A DNA stretch of 64,000 bases from Dehalococcoidia bacterium (GCA_021731085.1 JAKFYB010000003.1:62001-126000); one strand, 5' to 3'. Positions 1 to 10,480 are shown, counted from the stretch's first letter. Notes: generated by a model from the letters alone, not told the origin. Translations and numbers: made by a program.

Positions 1-1
1 C

Positions 2-826
2 TTCCGCCGCATCCAGTTCACGCCCGACCTCCTTCCCAGCGATGTGTCGGGCGTCTCCATCTACAACCAGAAAACGGGGGACTTCGAGTTCCGCGCCGGC
101 CCAATCTCGGCCCAGGTCGTCCTCGCCGACGAGATCAACCGCGCGACGCCCAAGACCCAGTCCGCCCTCCTCGAATCGATGGAGGAGCAGCAGATCACCG
201 TCGACGGCATCACGCACAAGCTGCCCGAGCCCTTCATGGTGCTCGCGACGCAAAACCCCATCGAGTACGAGGGCACGTTCCCGCTGCCGGAGGCGCAGCT
301 CGACCGCTTCCTCCTACGCATCCACCTCGGCTACCCGTCGATGACGGACGAAGTGCTCATCATGGAGGGCCAGCAGCGCCAGCACCCGATCGACGCGCTG
401 GACAAGGTTACGAACCCTGCGGAGATCCTGTCGATGCAGCACGCGGTCAAGGACATCTACGTCGACCCGCTGATCAAGCAGTACATCGTCACCATCGTCG
501 ACGCGACGCGAAAGAACACATCCGTCTACCTCGGCGCATCACCGCGCGGCTCGCTCGCCCTCTACCGCACGGCACAGGCGCGCGCCCTCCTCGACGGCCG
601 CGACTTCGTTGTGCCGGACGACGTGAAGGAGTTGGCATACGCGACGCTCGGCCACCGCATCATCATCGCGCCGGCCGCCCGCGTGAAGAATGTCACCGCG
701 AAGGAGATCGTCGAGCAGACGCTCGAACGCATCCCCGTGCCCGGCGCCCGTGCCCGAGACGGCGCGCCACCACAAGCGGCCTACTCTGACGCATCACGCA
801 CGACATCACAGCAGACCACCCGATAG
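2..826 (+). CDS. MoxR-family AAA+ ATPase (5' end cut by the window)
   Basis: The frame is open from base 2 and reads into the window without a start, so the N-terminus with the Walker A motif lies outside. Visible MoxR features are the [12 protein letters not shown] stretch at the very start, the Walker B/sensor region [30 protein letters not shown], and the sensor-1 stretch [24 protein letters not shown]. The C-terminal lid domain follows to about residue 250. MoxR ATPases are chaperone-like and usually act on a protein encoded next door. Here the partner is the DUF58 gene starting 12 bases downstream, followed by a transglutaminase-like gene, a very common three-gene set. The final 25 residues are low complexity. 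Function is certain at family level only. Confidence 0.93.
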   Translation, partial: FRRIQFTPDLLPSDVSGVSIYNQKTGDFEFRAGPISAQVVLADEINRATPKTQSALLESMEEQQITVDGITHKLPEPFMVLATQNPIEYEGTFPLPEAQLDRFLLRIHLGYPSMTDEVLIMEGQQRQHPIDALDKVTNPAEILSMQHAVKDIYVDPLIKQYIVTIVDATRKNTSVYLGASPRGSLALYRTAQARALLDGRDFVVPDDVKELAYATLGHRIIIAPAARVKNVTAKEIVEQTLERIPVPGARARDGAPPQAAYSDASRTTSQQTTR

Positions 827-837
827 GGACACGCGAC

Positions 838-2088
838 ATGCGCCGCATAAAGCGCCTCGCCCGCACACTGTTCGTCGAGAACCGCACCCTGACGGGCGTC
901 GTGCTGCTGTTCTTCCTCTGCGCCATCTGCGCGATCTCGACCGGCTTCTGGCTCGCCTGGCGGCTGTCGTACATCGCGGCCGTCGGCATCCCCATCGCCT
1001 ACATCTGGTCGCGCATCAACCTGCGCGGCATCGAAGTCATCGCCGACCGCAGCGGTGACCGCCTGCAGGAAGGCGCGGACTACGAAGAACGCATCACCGT
1101 CAACAACAAGACCTGGTTCACGAAGATCTGGCTCGAAATCGATGACCCGAGCGACATGCCCGGCCACCACGCCCGCCGCGTCGTCACTGTGCCCGCGAAG
1201 GGATCGCGTACCTTCCGCGTGAAGTCGACGATCACGCGCCGCGGCCTCTACGCCGTCGGCCCCGTGCTCGTCCGTACGGGCGACCCCTTCGGACTCTTCC
1301 GCCACGAGCGCGCATACGGCAACGCCGAGAACATCCTCGTCTACCCGCGCGCCACCGAACTGCCGAACTTCCAGGTGCCGCCCGCCAACCTCCCCGGCGA
1401 GGGCCGCTTCCGCCGACGGACACACTACGTCACACCCAACGCGTCCGGCGTCCGGCCGTACGAGTTCGGCGACAGCTACAACCGCATCCATTGGGCGTCA
1501 TCCGCGCGCACCGGCGAGCTGATGGTGAAGATCTTCGAACTCGATCCAGCGTCGGACATCTGGGTGATTCTCGATCTCGAACGCAGCATGCAGGCCGGCG
1601 ACGGCGACGACTCCACCGAGGAGTACGGCGTCCGCATCGCGGCCTCCGTCGCGCGCTACTTTCTCACCGCGAACCGGAGCGTGGGCTTCATGTCGTACGG
1701 CCGCAGCTTCGACGTCATCGAGGCCGAGCGTGGCATCGATCAGTACACACGCGTCCTCGAGTCGCTCGCGATGGCCCGCACGTGGGGCGACGTGCCCTTG
1801 CACGACCTCATCGGCAACGAAGCGCGCCGCTTCGGTCGGCACACGACCGTGGTCGTCATCACGCCGTCCACCGACGAGCGCTGGGTCGCCGCCCTCAACA
1901 TGCTGACGACGCGCGGCGTCAAGGTCGCCGCCATCGTCCTCGAACCAAGCACGTTCGGTGCCAGCGAAAGCTCGCTCGGCGTCTTCGCATCGCTGGCTGC
2001 CAGCGGCGTCCACACATACATGGTCAAGCAAGAAGACGACCTCCAGAACGCACTAGGATCAGCAGAACCGGAGATAGCCAGAACGTAG
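838..2088 (+). CDS. DUF58 domain membrane protein
   Basis: This is a 416-residue protein with two hydrophobic helices near residues 18-35 and 40-60, then a soluble part. The DUF58 signature is clear: SGVRPYEFGDSYNRIHWASS near residue 200, followed by a von Willebrand A-like region starting WVILDLERSM. The ATG is 12 bases after the moxR stop, so the two are co-transcribed. DUF58 proteins accompany MoxR ATPases and transglutaminase-like proteins in a widespread cassette that has been suggested to act in cell-envelope or protein-complex maturation. The exact substrate is unknown. Confidence 0.9.
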   Translation: MRRIKRLARTLFVENRTLTGVVLLFFLCAICAISTGFWLAWRLSYIAAVGIPIAYIWSRINLRGIEVIADRSGDRLQEGADYEERITVNNKTWFTKIWLEIDDPSDMPGHHARRVVTVPAKGSRTFRVKSTITRRGLYAVGPVLVRTGDPFGLFRHERAYGNAENILVYPRATELPNFQVPPANLPGEGRFRRRTHYVTPNASGVRPYEFGDSYNRIHWASSARTGELMVKIFELDPASDIWVILDLERSMQAGDGDDSTEEYGVRIAASVARYFLTANRSVGFMSYGRSFDVIEAERGIDQYTRVLESLAMARTWGDVPLHDLIGNEARRFGRHTTVVVITPSTDERWVAALNMLTTRGVKVAAIVLEPSTFGASESSLGVFASLAASGVHTYMVKQEDDLQNALGSAEPEIART

Positions 2089-2129
2089 GGGTGCAGCCTG
2101 CTGCGCCCGCATCCAGTACCTCTGCCGGA

Positions 2130-2150
2130 GCGCGGGCTGAAAGCCCGCGC
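2130..2150. repeat. dispersed GCGCGGGCTGAAAGCCCGCGC palindrome, copy 1
   Basis: This is an inverted repeat with arms GCGCGGGCT/AGCCCGCGC-type, lying in the 81-base gap between the DUF58 and transglutaminase genes. Related copies occur at 14470, 14513, 19079, 33548 and 54520, always between genes. Another repeat type, GTAGGGGTGCAGCCTGCTGC, sits just upstream at 2085-2109. Confidence 0.7.
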
Positions 2151-2169
2151 TGGATCGAAGACAAGAACA

Positions 2170-4455
2170 ATGCGTGAAGCCAATTGGGACGACATCTTCC
2201 AGAAAAAGCGCGACGAAGCGCCCGAAGATGATCGCCTGTCCTCGATCATCCCCTGGGAAGACTGGCTGACGTTCGCCATCGTCACGATCGCTTTCCTCGC
2301 CTCCATCAGCTCGATCCAGGGCGCGAACTGGGTCGATGGCCTCCCGAACCTCTACCCGCTCGGCTTCGCAGGCCTCATCGCCGGCTACGCGCTGTCCCGA
2401 GTCCGCGTCAACGAACTCCTCATCCACCCCTTCGCTCTCGCGCTCGGCGCTGTTCTCATCTACCTCCAACTGCTCGCGGTCACAGACGGCGGGCCTATCA
2501 CGGACCGCACGACGCAGATCGTCGACCGCATGCGCGCGTGGTGGACGGCGCTCACGATGGACGGCATCAGCACCGACGGCCTGCCCGTGATCATCATGCT
2601 GCTCGTCCTGACGTGGCTCGGCGCGTACATCTCGTCGTGGGCCGTCTTCCGCTGGCGCAACGCGTGGATCGCCCTCGGACCCAGCGGCTTCGCCTTGATG
2701 TGGAACATCAGCTTCATTCCCGGCCAGTTCTCCTACGCCGTCGTCGTCTTCTGCTTCGCCGCCGTCCTGCTCGTCATGCGCCTGCACGTCGCCGAAAAGC
2801 AGAAGCAGTGGACCGACGACAAGATCGCGTATCCGGAATTCATGTCGCTCTCCGTGCTCCACGCGACGTTCTGGGTCGCGCTGGGTCTTCTCATCGTCGC
2901 CTGGTTCCTCCCACTCGCGCATCGCTCCGAGTCCGCGCAGGAGCGCTGGGAGGACTTCACAGCGCCGGTCACGCGGCACCTCACGCCGCTCTCACGCGTG
3001 TTCGTCTCGGTCAATGCGAAGAAGCCCATCAACGTCCACAACTTCGAGGACGCGCTGCCGTTCCAAGGCAAGATCAACCCCAGCGACCGAGAAGCCGTCG
3101 AACTCAACGTCGAGCTCTCGCCGGAGATGGCCGCATTCCTGCGCGAGCAATCGTTCGACGAGTACACGAGCAGTGGCTGGAAGGTAAACGTCAACGGCGT
3201 CCCGCTCCCCGCAGGTGAAGAAACTGCTCCGGGTGAGCCAGAACTCGAAGGCGCGCGTCAGGAAGTCACGATCAACGTCACCGTCGAGGGTGGAAACAAC
3301 GAGCGCCTGTTCAGCGTCGGCCAACCGATAGTCTCCGATCAGGTCGCGGACGCCCGCGTAGGCGAGAACCCCGCCGACGTCAGCAGCCTCGACCCCGAAG
3401 GCCGTCTCCGCAACGGCGACACCTACACCGTCACCGGAAGCGTGGCAATTCCGAGCGTAGAGCAGCTGGCGTTCGCCGGTACCGAGTACCCGCAGTGGGT
3501 AATTGACCGCTACACAGCCCTGCCAGAGGACTTCCCCGATCGAGTGCGCCTGAAGGCAGAGGAAGTGGCAGGTGGTTCGGTCGGCACACCTTACTTGCAG
3601 GCAGGCCGCATTGAGCAGTATCTGCGCACATTCCCCATCGACTACGACGTGCCCGAAACGCCGCCAGGTCAGGACACCGTCGACTTCTTCCTCTTCGACC
3701 TCCAGCGCGGCTACTTCGACTACCACGCGTCGGCGATGGCGATGATGCTGCGCACGCTCGGCGTCCCCTCGCGCGTCGCGACCGGCTACGCCATCGACCC
3801 GCTTGCACAGGACGGCGTTACAGGCGCGTACAGCCTCACGCAGAAGGAAGCGTACGCCTGGCCCGAGGTCTACTTCCCCGGTATCGGCTGGGTGGAGTTC
3901 AGCCCTACGCCGGACCAGCCGGTGATCCCCCGCCGCATCGAAACGCCGATCGAAGAACCGGTGGTACCCGGCGAGGAAAGCCCCAGTGAGCGTGGCCTCG
4001 GCGACGGCCTCGATCTCGGCGACATCGCCGGCGAGGAACGCCTCCAGCCCGCCGCCCCCATTGCAGACACTGGCTCCGACAGCGGCTTCCCACTGATGAT
4101 CGCGCTCATCGCGATCGGCGCCGTCGTCGCCGTAGTGCTGGTGGGGGCCCGCTTCGCCTGGAGCTACGGGCTCGGCGGCCTGTCGCAGCCGGCGCAGGTT
4201 TGGGAGAAGACCGCACGCCTCGCGCGCTTCACCAACGCCGCACCACAGACAAGCGAAACACCGCGCGAGTTTGCCGCCCGCCTCCAGCGCGATGTCCCCG
4301 GCGCCGATGCCGCAGGCTACGTCGCCGCCCGCTACGAAACCGACCGCTTCGGCCACAAGCCACTGACGGAGGACGAAGAAGAGAAGCTCGAATCAGCGTG
4401 GGCCTCCCTCCGCAACGCGCTCGTCCGCAAAGCCCTCCGCCTCAAGCCGAGGTAG
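2170..4455 (+). CDS. transglutaminase-like membrane protein (TgpA/DUF3488 type) with degenerate active site
   Basis: The protein has 761 residues. About six transmembrane segments occupy residues 30-260, then comes an extracytoplasmic part with the transglutaminase-like core at about 470-590, a further membrane helix near 635-660 and a C-terminal DUF4129-like tail. The core is recognised by RGYFDYHASAMAMMLRTLG, VPSRVATGYAIDP and AYAWPEVYFPGIGWVEFSPT. In active relatives the first motif reads GYC and the second HAW. Here the positions are Phe516 and Tyr562, and the usual acidic third position is Ser578, so the fold is kept but catalysis by the normal triad looks impossible. It is the last gene of the moxR-DUF58 operon and is followed by a strong terminator. 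Its role is probably structural or binding; that is inference. Confidence 0.88.
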   Translation: MREANWDDIFQKKRDEAPEDDRLSSIIPWEDWLTFAIVTIAFLASISSIQGANWVDGLPNLYPLGFAGLIAGYALSRVRVNELLIHPFALALGAVLIYLQLLAVTDGGPITDRTTQIVDRMRAWWTALTMDGISTDGLPVIIMLLVLTWLGAYISSWAVFRWRNAWIALGPSGFALMWNISFIPGQFSYAVVVFCFAAVLLVMRLHVAEKQKQWTDDKIAYPEFMSLSVLHATFWVALGLLIVAWFLPLAHRSESAQERWEDFTAPVTRHLTPLSRVFVSVNAKKPINVHNFEDALPFQGKINPSDREAVELNVELSPEMAAFLREQSFDEYTSSGWKVNVNGVPLPAGEETAPGEPELEGARQEVTINVTVEGGNNERLFSVGQPIVSDQVADARVGENPADVSSLDPEGRLRNGDTYTVTGSVAIPSVEQLAFAGTEYPQWVIDRYTALPEDFPDRVRLKAEEVAGGSVGTPYLQAGRIEQYLRTFPIDYDVPETPPGQDTVDFFLFDLQRGYFDYHASAMAMMLRTLGVPSRVATGYAIDPLAQDGVTGAYSLTQKEAYAWPEVYFPGIGWVEFSPTPDQPVIPRRIETPIEEPVVPGEESPSERGLGDGLDLGDIAGEERLQPAAPIADTGSDSGFPLMIALIAIGAVVAVVLVGARFAWSYGLGGLSQPAQVWEKTARLARFTNAAPQTSETPREFAARLQRDVPGADAAGYVAARYETDRFGHKPLTEDEEEKLESAWASLRNALVRKALRLKPR

Positions 4456-4488
4456 GGAAGCAGTCTGCTGCGACCGCCGTAGATAGTC

Positions 4489-4523
4489 AACGAGGACGGC
4501 CTCACGGCCGTCCTCGTTCTTTC
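4489..4523 (+). terminator. strong hairpin terminator after the moxR operon
   Basis: A perfect 13-bp stem (AACGAGGACGGCC with its complement) closes a 4-base loop and is followed by CTTTC. It begins 34 bases after the transglutaminase stop. The stem works in either direction, so it may also end transcription of the minus-strand SEC-C remnant. Confidence 0.8.
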
Positions 4524-4557
4524 ATTCGCGGTAGTAGTAGCTTCTTGGGTTCGCCGT

Positions 4558-4762
4558 CTAAAGCGCCCCGTTTGCATGCAGCAGCGCTTAAAACCGCCTC
4601 CCTGATCCACATGAGCAAGGATCGTTTCGCCCGAGCTTCTCTTCCAGATCCTTGAAACCCCGCACCTTGCGGTGGCCTCGCTTGACGCGCGACTCACTGG
4701 GGAAGCCGCGCCGGCGCTTGCTCATCGACTCAAAAGTTGTGTCCTTCGTCTCGGCGTGTCAT
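4558..4762 (-). pseudogene. small SEC-C zinc-motif protein, interrupted by frameshifts
   Basis: Read on the minus strand, a strong ribosome site (GGAGGTG) precedes an ATG at 4762 that encodes [10 protein letters not shown] and then stops in a TTTTGA run. If that T-run had one base fewer, the frame would continue as [20 protein letters not shown] and on to [15 protein letters not shown]. There a second T4 run creates TAA at 4588-4590. With one T fewer the frame reads KRCC, which completes the SEC-C signature CxC...CC. The internal ATG at 4725 also gives an open 45-codon piece. SEC-C motifs bind zinc and occur in SecA and many small proteins. Two T4 runs both needing one base less point to homopolymer indel errors or recent decay. 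The C-terminus is uncertain; a TAG lies in another frame at 4558. Confidence 0.6.
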
Positions 4763-4817
4763 CTTCACACCTCCTTCCGATCCACACTCTAGCGAAACAG
4801 GAGCCAATTGCTCCTGC

Positions 4818-6023
4818 CTACAGGCCAGCTGCCTTCCGCAGACCCTCGGCCTTGTCCGTCCGCTCCCACGGCGCATCGATGTCGTCGCGTCCGAAGTGCC
4901 CGTATGCCGCCGTTGCGCGGTAGATCGGCCGACGCAGGTTCAGGTCGCGGATGATGGCCGCGGGGCGCAGGTCGAAGTGCTCGCTGATCAACGCCTGGAT
5001 CTTCGCGTCGTCGATCTTGCCGGTGCCAAACGTCTCCACCGAAACCGACGTCGGGTGTGCGACGCCGATCGCGTATGAAAGCTGCAGCTCGCAGCGGTCG
5101 GCGAGTCCGGCCGCCACGACGTTCTTGGCGACGTAGCGTGCCGCGTACGCCGCCGAGCGGTCGACCTTCGTCGGATCCTTACCGCTGAACGCGCCACCGC
5201 CGTGCCGCGCGATGCCACCGTACGTGTCGACGATGATCTTGCGCCCTGTCAGGCCCGCATCGCCCATCGGCCCGCCGATCACGAATCGGCCCGTCGGGTT
5301 GATCAATGCCCGCGGCGGCGCCTTCACCAGGTCGCCCGGCAACACAGGCTTGATCACCTGTTCCAGCACATCGGCTTCAAGCTGCTCCTTCGAGACTTCC
5401 TCGTCGTGCTGCGTCGAAATGACGACGGTGTCGACACGCTTCGGCTTGCCGTTCTCGTACTCAACCGTCACCTGCGACTTGCCGTCCGGCCGCAGGTACG
5501 TCAGCCCGCCCTGCTTGCGCACGTACGCCAACTGGCGGCAAAGCTTGTGCGCCAGTGAGATCGTTAGCGGCATGTACTCCGGCGTTTCGTTGCAGGCGAA
5601 CCCGACCATCATGCCCTGGTCGCCGGCGCCGGTATCCAGTTCGTCCGCCATGTCGCCCTTCTTGGCCTCCATGGACTTGTCGACGCCCATCGCGATGTCG
5701 GCCGACTGCTCCTTCAGCGAGACGATCACGCCGCACGTCTCCCAATCAAAACCGTAGTGCTGGCTGTTGTAGCCGATGTCACGCACGGTATCCCGCACGA
5801 TCGTCGGGATGTCGACGTAGGTCGATGTCGTGATCTCACCGATCACAACGACGAGGCCCGTCGTACACGCCGTCTCGCACGCCACACGCCCGTGCGGGTC
5901 CTCGCGCAGGATCGCGTCCAGCACCGAGTCGCTGATCTGGTCGCACATCTTGTCCGGATGACCTTCAGTCACCGACTCCGACGTCAGGAACAGCGACGGG
6001 CTGCTCATAAAAGTTGTCGTCAC
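4818..6023 (-). CDS. metK: S-adenosylmethionine synthase
   Basis: The protein has 401 residues, full length for MetK, and makes SAM from methionine and ATP. Diagnostic motifs are [14 protein letters not shown] near the N-terminus, [12 protein letters not shown] (the methionine-loop/ATP region) and [20 protein letters not shown] toward the C-terminus. The first ATG is used here; an ATG five codons later (MSSPSLF) is equally plausible. It is the last gene of the minus-strand SAM-cycle operon, 48 bases after ahcY. Control by the SAM-I riboswitch at the operon head would give product feedback. Confidence 0.97.
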   Translation of the reverse strand: MTTTFMSSPSLFLTSESVTEGHPDKMCDQISDSVLDAILREDPHGRVACETACTTGLVVVIGEITTSTYVDIPTIVRDTVRDIGYNSQHYGFDWETCGVIVSLKEQSADIAMGVDKSMEAKKGDMADELDTGAGDQGMMVGFACNETPEYMPLTISLAHKLCRQLAYVRKQGGLTYLRPDGKSQVTVEYENGKPKRVDTVVISTQHDEEVSKEQLEADVLEQVIKPVLPGDLVKAPPRALINPTGRFVIGGPMGDAGLTGRKIIVDTYGGIARHGGGAFSGKDPTKVDRSAAYAARYVAKNVVAAGLADRCELQLSYAIGVAHPTSVSVETFGTGKIDDAKIQALISEHFDLRPAAIIRDLNLRRPIYRATAAYGHFGRDDIDAPWERTDKAEGLRKAAGL

Positions 6024-6037
6024 GTATGTCTCCTCTT

Positions 6038-6065
6038 GCTCGTTGCCGTTTGCCCTTTGCTCTCG
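6038..6065. repeat. heptanucleotide repeat between ahcY and metK
   Basis: Four consecutive 7-base units (GCTCGTT, GCCGTTT, GCCCTTT, GCTCTCG) fill most of the 48-base gap. The period is exact while the units diverge. It is one of about eight such loci in the window. Confidence 0.6.
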
Positions 6066-6071
6066 CTCGAA

Positions 6072-7397
<1,326 letters not shown>

Positions 7398-7423
7398 CTA
7401 TGTGCTCGAACAAGAACGCGCCG

Positions 7424-8338
7424 CTAAGAGGCGTCGCCCGTTGCTTCCTTCACTCGCACGGCCTGCTCGCCGTCTCGCCCGCGCACCCGTGCCATCGTTC
7501 GGCGCAACAGCGTCTCCAGACCAAGCACGTCCTTGCGCACCGCCGCGCCTTCGATGAGCCGCGCCACCTCGGCGAACCCCAGCCTGCCGTATGCCGTCAC
7601 AGCCGCGATGTTCGTCGGGTCTACGCTCAGCACGACGTCGCGGCAGTTGGTGAGCAAGAACTCTGTCACCGCAGATGTGACTGCCTGCGCCAGGCCCGCG
7701 CCGCGATGTCGTGGATGCGTGTACACGTTTCCGACGACAGAGATCGCGCTCGCCGTCGAGATCACATGGGTTCCGGCAACCGCGACAACCTGACCCTCGA
7801 TCTCGGCGCCGAAATACACGGCGTCGTCGATCTGGCGTGGACTGTAGTACGACGGCACGCCTTCGATCCGGTACAGCCGGTTGATCTCGCGCGCGTCGTG
7901 CCCCGTCAGTCTTCGCACCGGACCATCCGCCCGCTTGAAGGTGTCACCCGAGACCTGCATCCGGATCATCGTCTGCCGCTGCTCAAGCTCGAAATGATCG
8001 AGAATCGTTGCCAGATGCTGCGGCTCACACGTCAGAAACGTCGCCCGGTTACCCGGGTGCACGCGCAGCAGCGCATCGAGCGCACGCGTTTCGCCCATCG
8101 TGAATGTCGCGTGTCCCAACCCGCCGCGAGAGTGCAGCACCAGCGCCTCATGCGATCCGCTCACCGCTTGCCACCACTCCGTCTGCCGGAACAGGTGCGG
8201 CTCCAGTTGCCCCAACGCGTACGCCGCGTACGGCCGACGCGTCTCAAGCAGCGACCGAATGTGATCGCGGCTCTCCACGCGGCGAACGGCATACTCCGTC
8301 CACAGATCGCGCGCGGCCTTCCGCTCGACGACGGTCAT
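7424..8338 (-). CDS. GNAT-family acetyltransferase in the SAM operon
   Basis: The protein has 304 residues. The N-terminal half resembles the non-catalytic half of two-domain GNAT proteins. The C-terminal half (about 150-270) has the acetyl-CoA-binding pattern VVGNVYTHPRHRGAGLAQAV, followed by VDPTNIAAVTAYGRLGF. The start ATG overlaps the mtnP stop by four bases, so it is translationally coupled to methylthioadenosine salvage genes. The substrate is unknown. Its fixed position between mtnP and ahcY raises the possibility of a role linked to sulfur or polyamine metabolism, but this is only context. Confidence 0.85.
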   Translation of the reverse strand: MTVVERKAARDLWTEYAVRRVESRDHIRSLLETRRPYAAYALGQLEPHLFRQTEWWQAVSGSHEALVLHSRGGLGHATFTMGETRALDALLRVHPGNRATFLTCEPQHLATILDHFELEQRQTMIRMQVSGDTFKRADGPVRRLTGHDAREINRLYRIEGVPSYYSPRQIDDAVYFGAEIEGQVVAVAGTHVISTASAISVVGNVYTHPRHRGAGLAQAVTSAVTEFLLTNCRDVVLSVDPTNIAAVTAYGRLGFAEVARLIEGAAVRKDVLGLETLLRRTMARVRGRDGEQAVRVKEATGDAS

Positions 8339-9228
8339 GCCGTCACCTCCGGCGCTGCGGCCACCGCCCGAACTCGTGACAGGATCGGCGCAAGATCGCG
8401 CTTCACATCGTCCGGCACAAGGCGCATCGGCGTGATGATCGCCGTCGCCAGCGCATCCTTACACGCGCACGTGCGCGACGGCAGCGATGTGGCAACGTCC
8501 GCGACGATGCGCTTCGCATTCCCGACGTTTCGCTGCAGGTTCCGCACGATCATCTCGACCGTCACGCTGTCGTGATCCGCGTGCCAGGTGTCATAGTCTG
8601 TCACGCACGCAAGCGTCGCATAACACATGCCTGCTTCCCGGGCGAGCTTCGCCTCCGGCAGCGCCGTCATGCCGATGATTGAGGCGCCCCATGAGCGATG
8701 CAGATCCGATTCCGCGCGAGTCGAGAATGCCGGCCCCTCCATCACGACGTATGTGCCGCCTCGATGCGTCTTTACTCCCGCATCGCTCGCCGTTCGCGAA
8801 ACAACATCGCTCAGCCCGTCGCAAAACGGCCGATCGAACGCAATATGCCCGACGATCCCGCGCCCGAAGAATGTCGAAGCGCGTCCTTGCGTCCGGTCGA
8901 TCAGTTGGTCCGGCACGACCATGTCCATCGGCGCGATCTCCTCACGCAGACTGCCGACAGCGCTCACCGACAGCACGTGCTCGACGCCAAGCGACGCCAG
9001 CGCCCAGATGTTTGCCCGCTGCGGGATCTCCGACGGCAAGATTCGGTGTCCGACGCCATGTCGCGGCAGAAACGCCATGGGCGTCGCTCCCAGCTTTCCC
9101 AGCACGATCGCATCCGAGGGCGCACCAAACGGCGTGTCGATCTCAACCCGCTGCACGTCGGCCAATCCGTCGATCTCGTAGAACCCGGATCCGCCGATCA
9201 CCGCCATCGTCGCGCGCGCATCGCTCAT
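8335..9228 (-). CDS. mtnP: S-methyl-5'-thioadenosine phosphorylase
   Basis: The protein has 297 residues and belongs to the PNP/MTAP family. It phosphorolyses methylthioadenosine to adenine and methylthioribose-1-phosphate. Motifs include AVIGGSGFYEIDGL at the N-terminus, FLPRHGVGHRILPSEIPQRA (phosphate/substrate region), GGTYVVMEGPAFSTRAES and IGMTALPEAKLAREAGMCYA. It overlaps mtnA by four bases upstream and the GNAT gene by four downstream. Its product is the substrate of the neighbouring MtnA, so the two steps are co-expressed. Confidence 0.94.
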   Translation of the reverse strand: MSDARATMAVIGGSGFYEIDGLADVQRVEIDTPFGAPSDAIVLGKLGATPMAFLPRHGVGHRILPSEIPQRANIWALASLGVEHVLSVSAVGSLREEIAPMDMVVPDQLIDRTQGRASTFFGRGIVGHIAFDRPFCDGLSDVVSRTASDAGVKTHRGGTYVVMEGPAFSTRAESDLHRSWGASIIGMTALPEAKLAREAGMCYATLACVTDYDTWHADHDSVTVEMIVRNLQRNVGNAKRIVADVATSLPSRTCACKDALATAIITPMRLVPDDVKRDLAPILSRVRAVAAAPEVTA

Positions 9229-10232
9229 CGCAGGGCCGCCTCGCGCGCTGACAACTCAGCAATCGCACCACCAAACGGCCCTCGCAGTACACCGCGCTCC
9301 GTCACGATCGCCGAGATGAGATGCGCCGGCGTAACATCAAAGGCCGGATTGCGAGCAACAGCGCCGCCCGGCGCGCTCCGCGCACCCGCGAACGACAACA
9401 CTTCGTCTTCACCACGATCCTCAATGACAATCGCATCGCCGGTCGCGGTTCGAGCATCGATCGTGCTCACGGGCGCAACAACGTAAAACGGAACATCGTG
9501 TGCGTGCGACGCCAACGCCACCCCGTACGTCCCCACCTTGTTGGCCGTATCGCCGTTCGCCGCGATCCGATCCGCTCCGACAAACACAGCCTGCACGTCG
9601 CCGCCTGCGATCAGCCCCGCCGCCGCACCATCGACGATGATCTCGAACGGAATCCCTTCTTGGTGTAACTCCCACGCCGTCAGCCGTGCGCCTTGCAGCA
9701 GCGGCCGTGTCTCGTCCGCCAGCACATGCACGCGCTTCCCTTGCCGGTGCGCCATCTTGATCACTCCAAGGGCCGACCCGATGCCGCCCGTAGCCAGCGA
9801 ACCCGTGTTGCAGTGCGTCAGCACGGTCGCGCCGTCGGCGATCAGCTCCGCGCCCAACTCACCCGTCCGCAAGTCCGCCGCCCGCTGCTCGTCGTGGATT
9901 AGGATCGCCTCACCCGCGACATCGCTGGCCGCAAGCACCCGCTCCAGGGCCCAGCCGAGGTTCACGGCCGTCGGGCGCGTCGCGCGCAGAGTCTCGGCCG
10001 CATCCGTTGCGGACTCGCCCCGCGCCGCCGCAAGCGCCACCCCGTACGCCGCCGCGATCCCGATCAGCGGCGCGCCACGCACCGCCAGCCGCCGGATCGC
10101 GTCCGCAACGACGCGATAGTCGTCCGTCTCGATGTACCGGACGTCGCCCGGCAGGAGCGTCTGATCGAGAATACGGACACGATTCCTGTGCCACTCGATC
10201 GGCTCAAACGCAGGACCATAATTGCTGGACAA
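9225..10232 (-). CDS. mtnA: methylthioribose-1-phosphate isomerase
   Basis: The protein has 335 residues and is related to the eIF2B alpha subunits. It converts methylthioribose-1-phosphate to the ribulose form. Recognisable stretches are LLPGDVRYIETDDY, VRGAPLIGIAAAYGVALA, LTHCNTGSLATGGIGSALGV and the DRIAANGDTANKVGTYGVA loop. The start taken is TTG at 10232, with GGGGAAG upstream. Unusually, this start sits at the end of a T-tract that looks like the leader terminator, so start and attenuator are fused. It is the first gene of the operon mtnA-mtnP-GNAT-ahcY-metK. Confidence 0.93.
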   Translation of the reverse strand: MSSNYGPAFEPIEWHRNRVRILDQTLLPGDVRYIETDDYRVVADAIRRLAVRGAPLIGIAAAYGVALAAARGESATDAAETLRATRPTAVNLGWALERVLAASDVAGEAILIHDEQRAADLRTGELGAELIADGATVLTHCNTGSLATGGIGSALGVIKMAHRQGKRVHVLADETRPLLQGARLTAWELHQEGIPFEIIVDGAAAGLIAGGDVQAVFVGADRIAANGDTANKVGTYGVALASHAHDVPFYVVAPVSTIDARTATGDAIVIEDRGEDEVLSFAGARSAPGGAVARNPAFDVTPAHLISAIVTERGVLRGPFGGAIAELSAREAALR

Positions 10233-10266
10233 AAAGAAAACTTCCCCGCTGTCGTGGTGGAGAAGC
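10231..10266 (-). terminator. riboswitch expression platform: terminator over the mtnA start
   Basis: Reading the minus strand, CTTCTCC pairs with GGGGAAG (one G-U pair). A T-tract TTTTCTTTTT follows and runs straight into the TTG start. The left arm can alternatively pair with the upstream GAGAAG, a plausible antiterminator switch. The right arm is also the candidate ribosome site, so closing this stem could block translation as well. Confidence 0.6.
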
Positions 10267-10270
10267 TGGC

Positions 10271-10374
10271 TTCTCTCTCATCTCCCTCGCTGCTGCGAGT
10301 CGGATTTGGCACCCGTCTTAAAACGGGTTGCCGGGCTTCAAAGGGCCGATCCCTCCACCACTCTTGATAAGAGC
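10271..10374 (-). ncRNA. SAM-I (S-box) riboswitch
   Basis: The minus strand contains the S-box core in order: CTTATCAAGAGTGGTGGAGG, then a GGATCGGCCC segment, TGAAGCCCGGCAACC, a variable hairpin with CCGTTTTAAGACGGG, GGTGCCAAATCC, and a closing GAGATGAGAG. These are the conserved blocks of the SAM-I riboswitch, including the kink-turn and core bases. It lies just upstream of mtnA and heads an operon that makes and recycles SAM. High SAM is expected to switch the operon off. Confidence 0.95.
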
Positions 10375-10396
10375 TTGCTATTCAGTTGTTGGCCCA

Positions 10397-10426
10397 ATTG
10401 TAAAAGCGATTCCCGACCGCGGTCAA
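10397..10426 (-). promoter_or_regulatory. promoter of the SAM-cycle operon
   Basis: On the minus strand TTGACC (10426-10421) is followed after 18 bases by TACAAT (10402-10397). Predicted transcription would start about 15-20 bases before the riboswitch, as expected for a riboswitch-controlled leader. Confidence 0.7.
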
Positions 10427-10480
10427 GCAGCCTTGACGCCAAGCACGACCCGGCCAAATCGCGGAGAGTCGATGCTGAGA

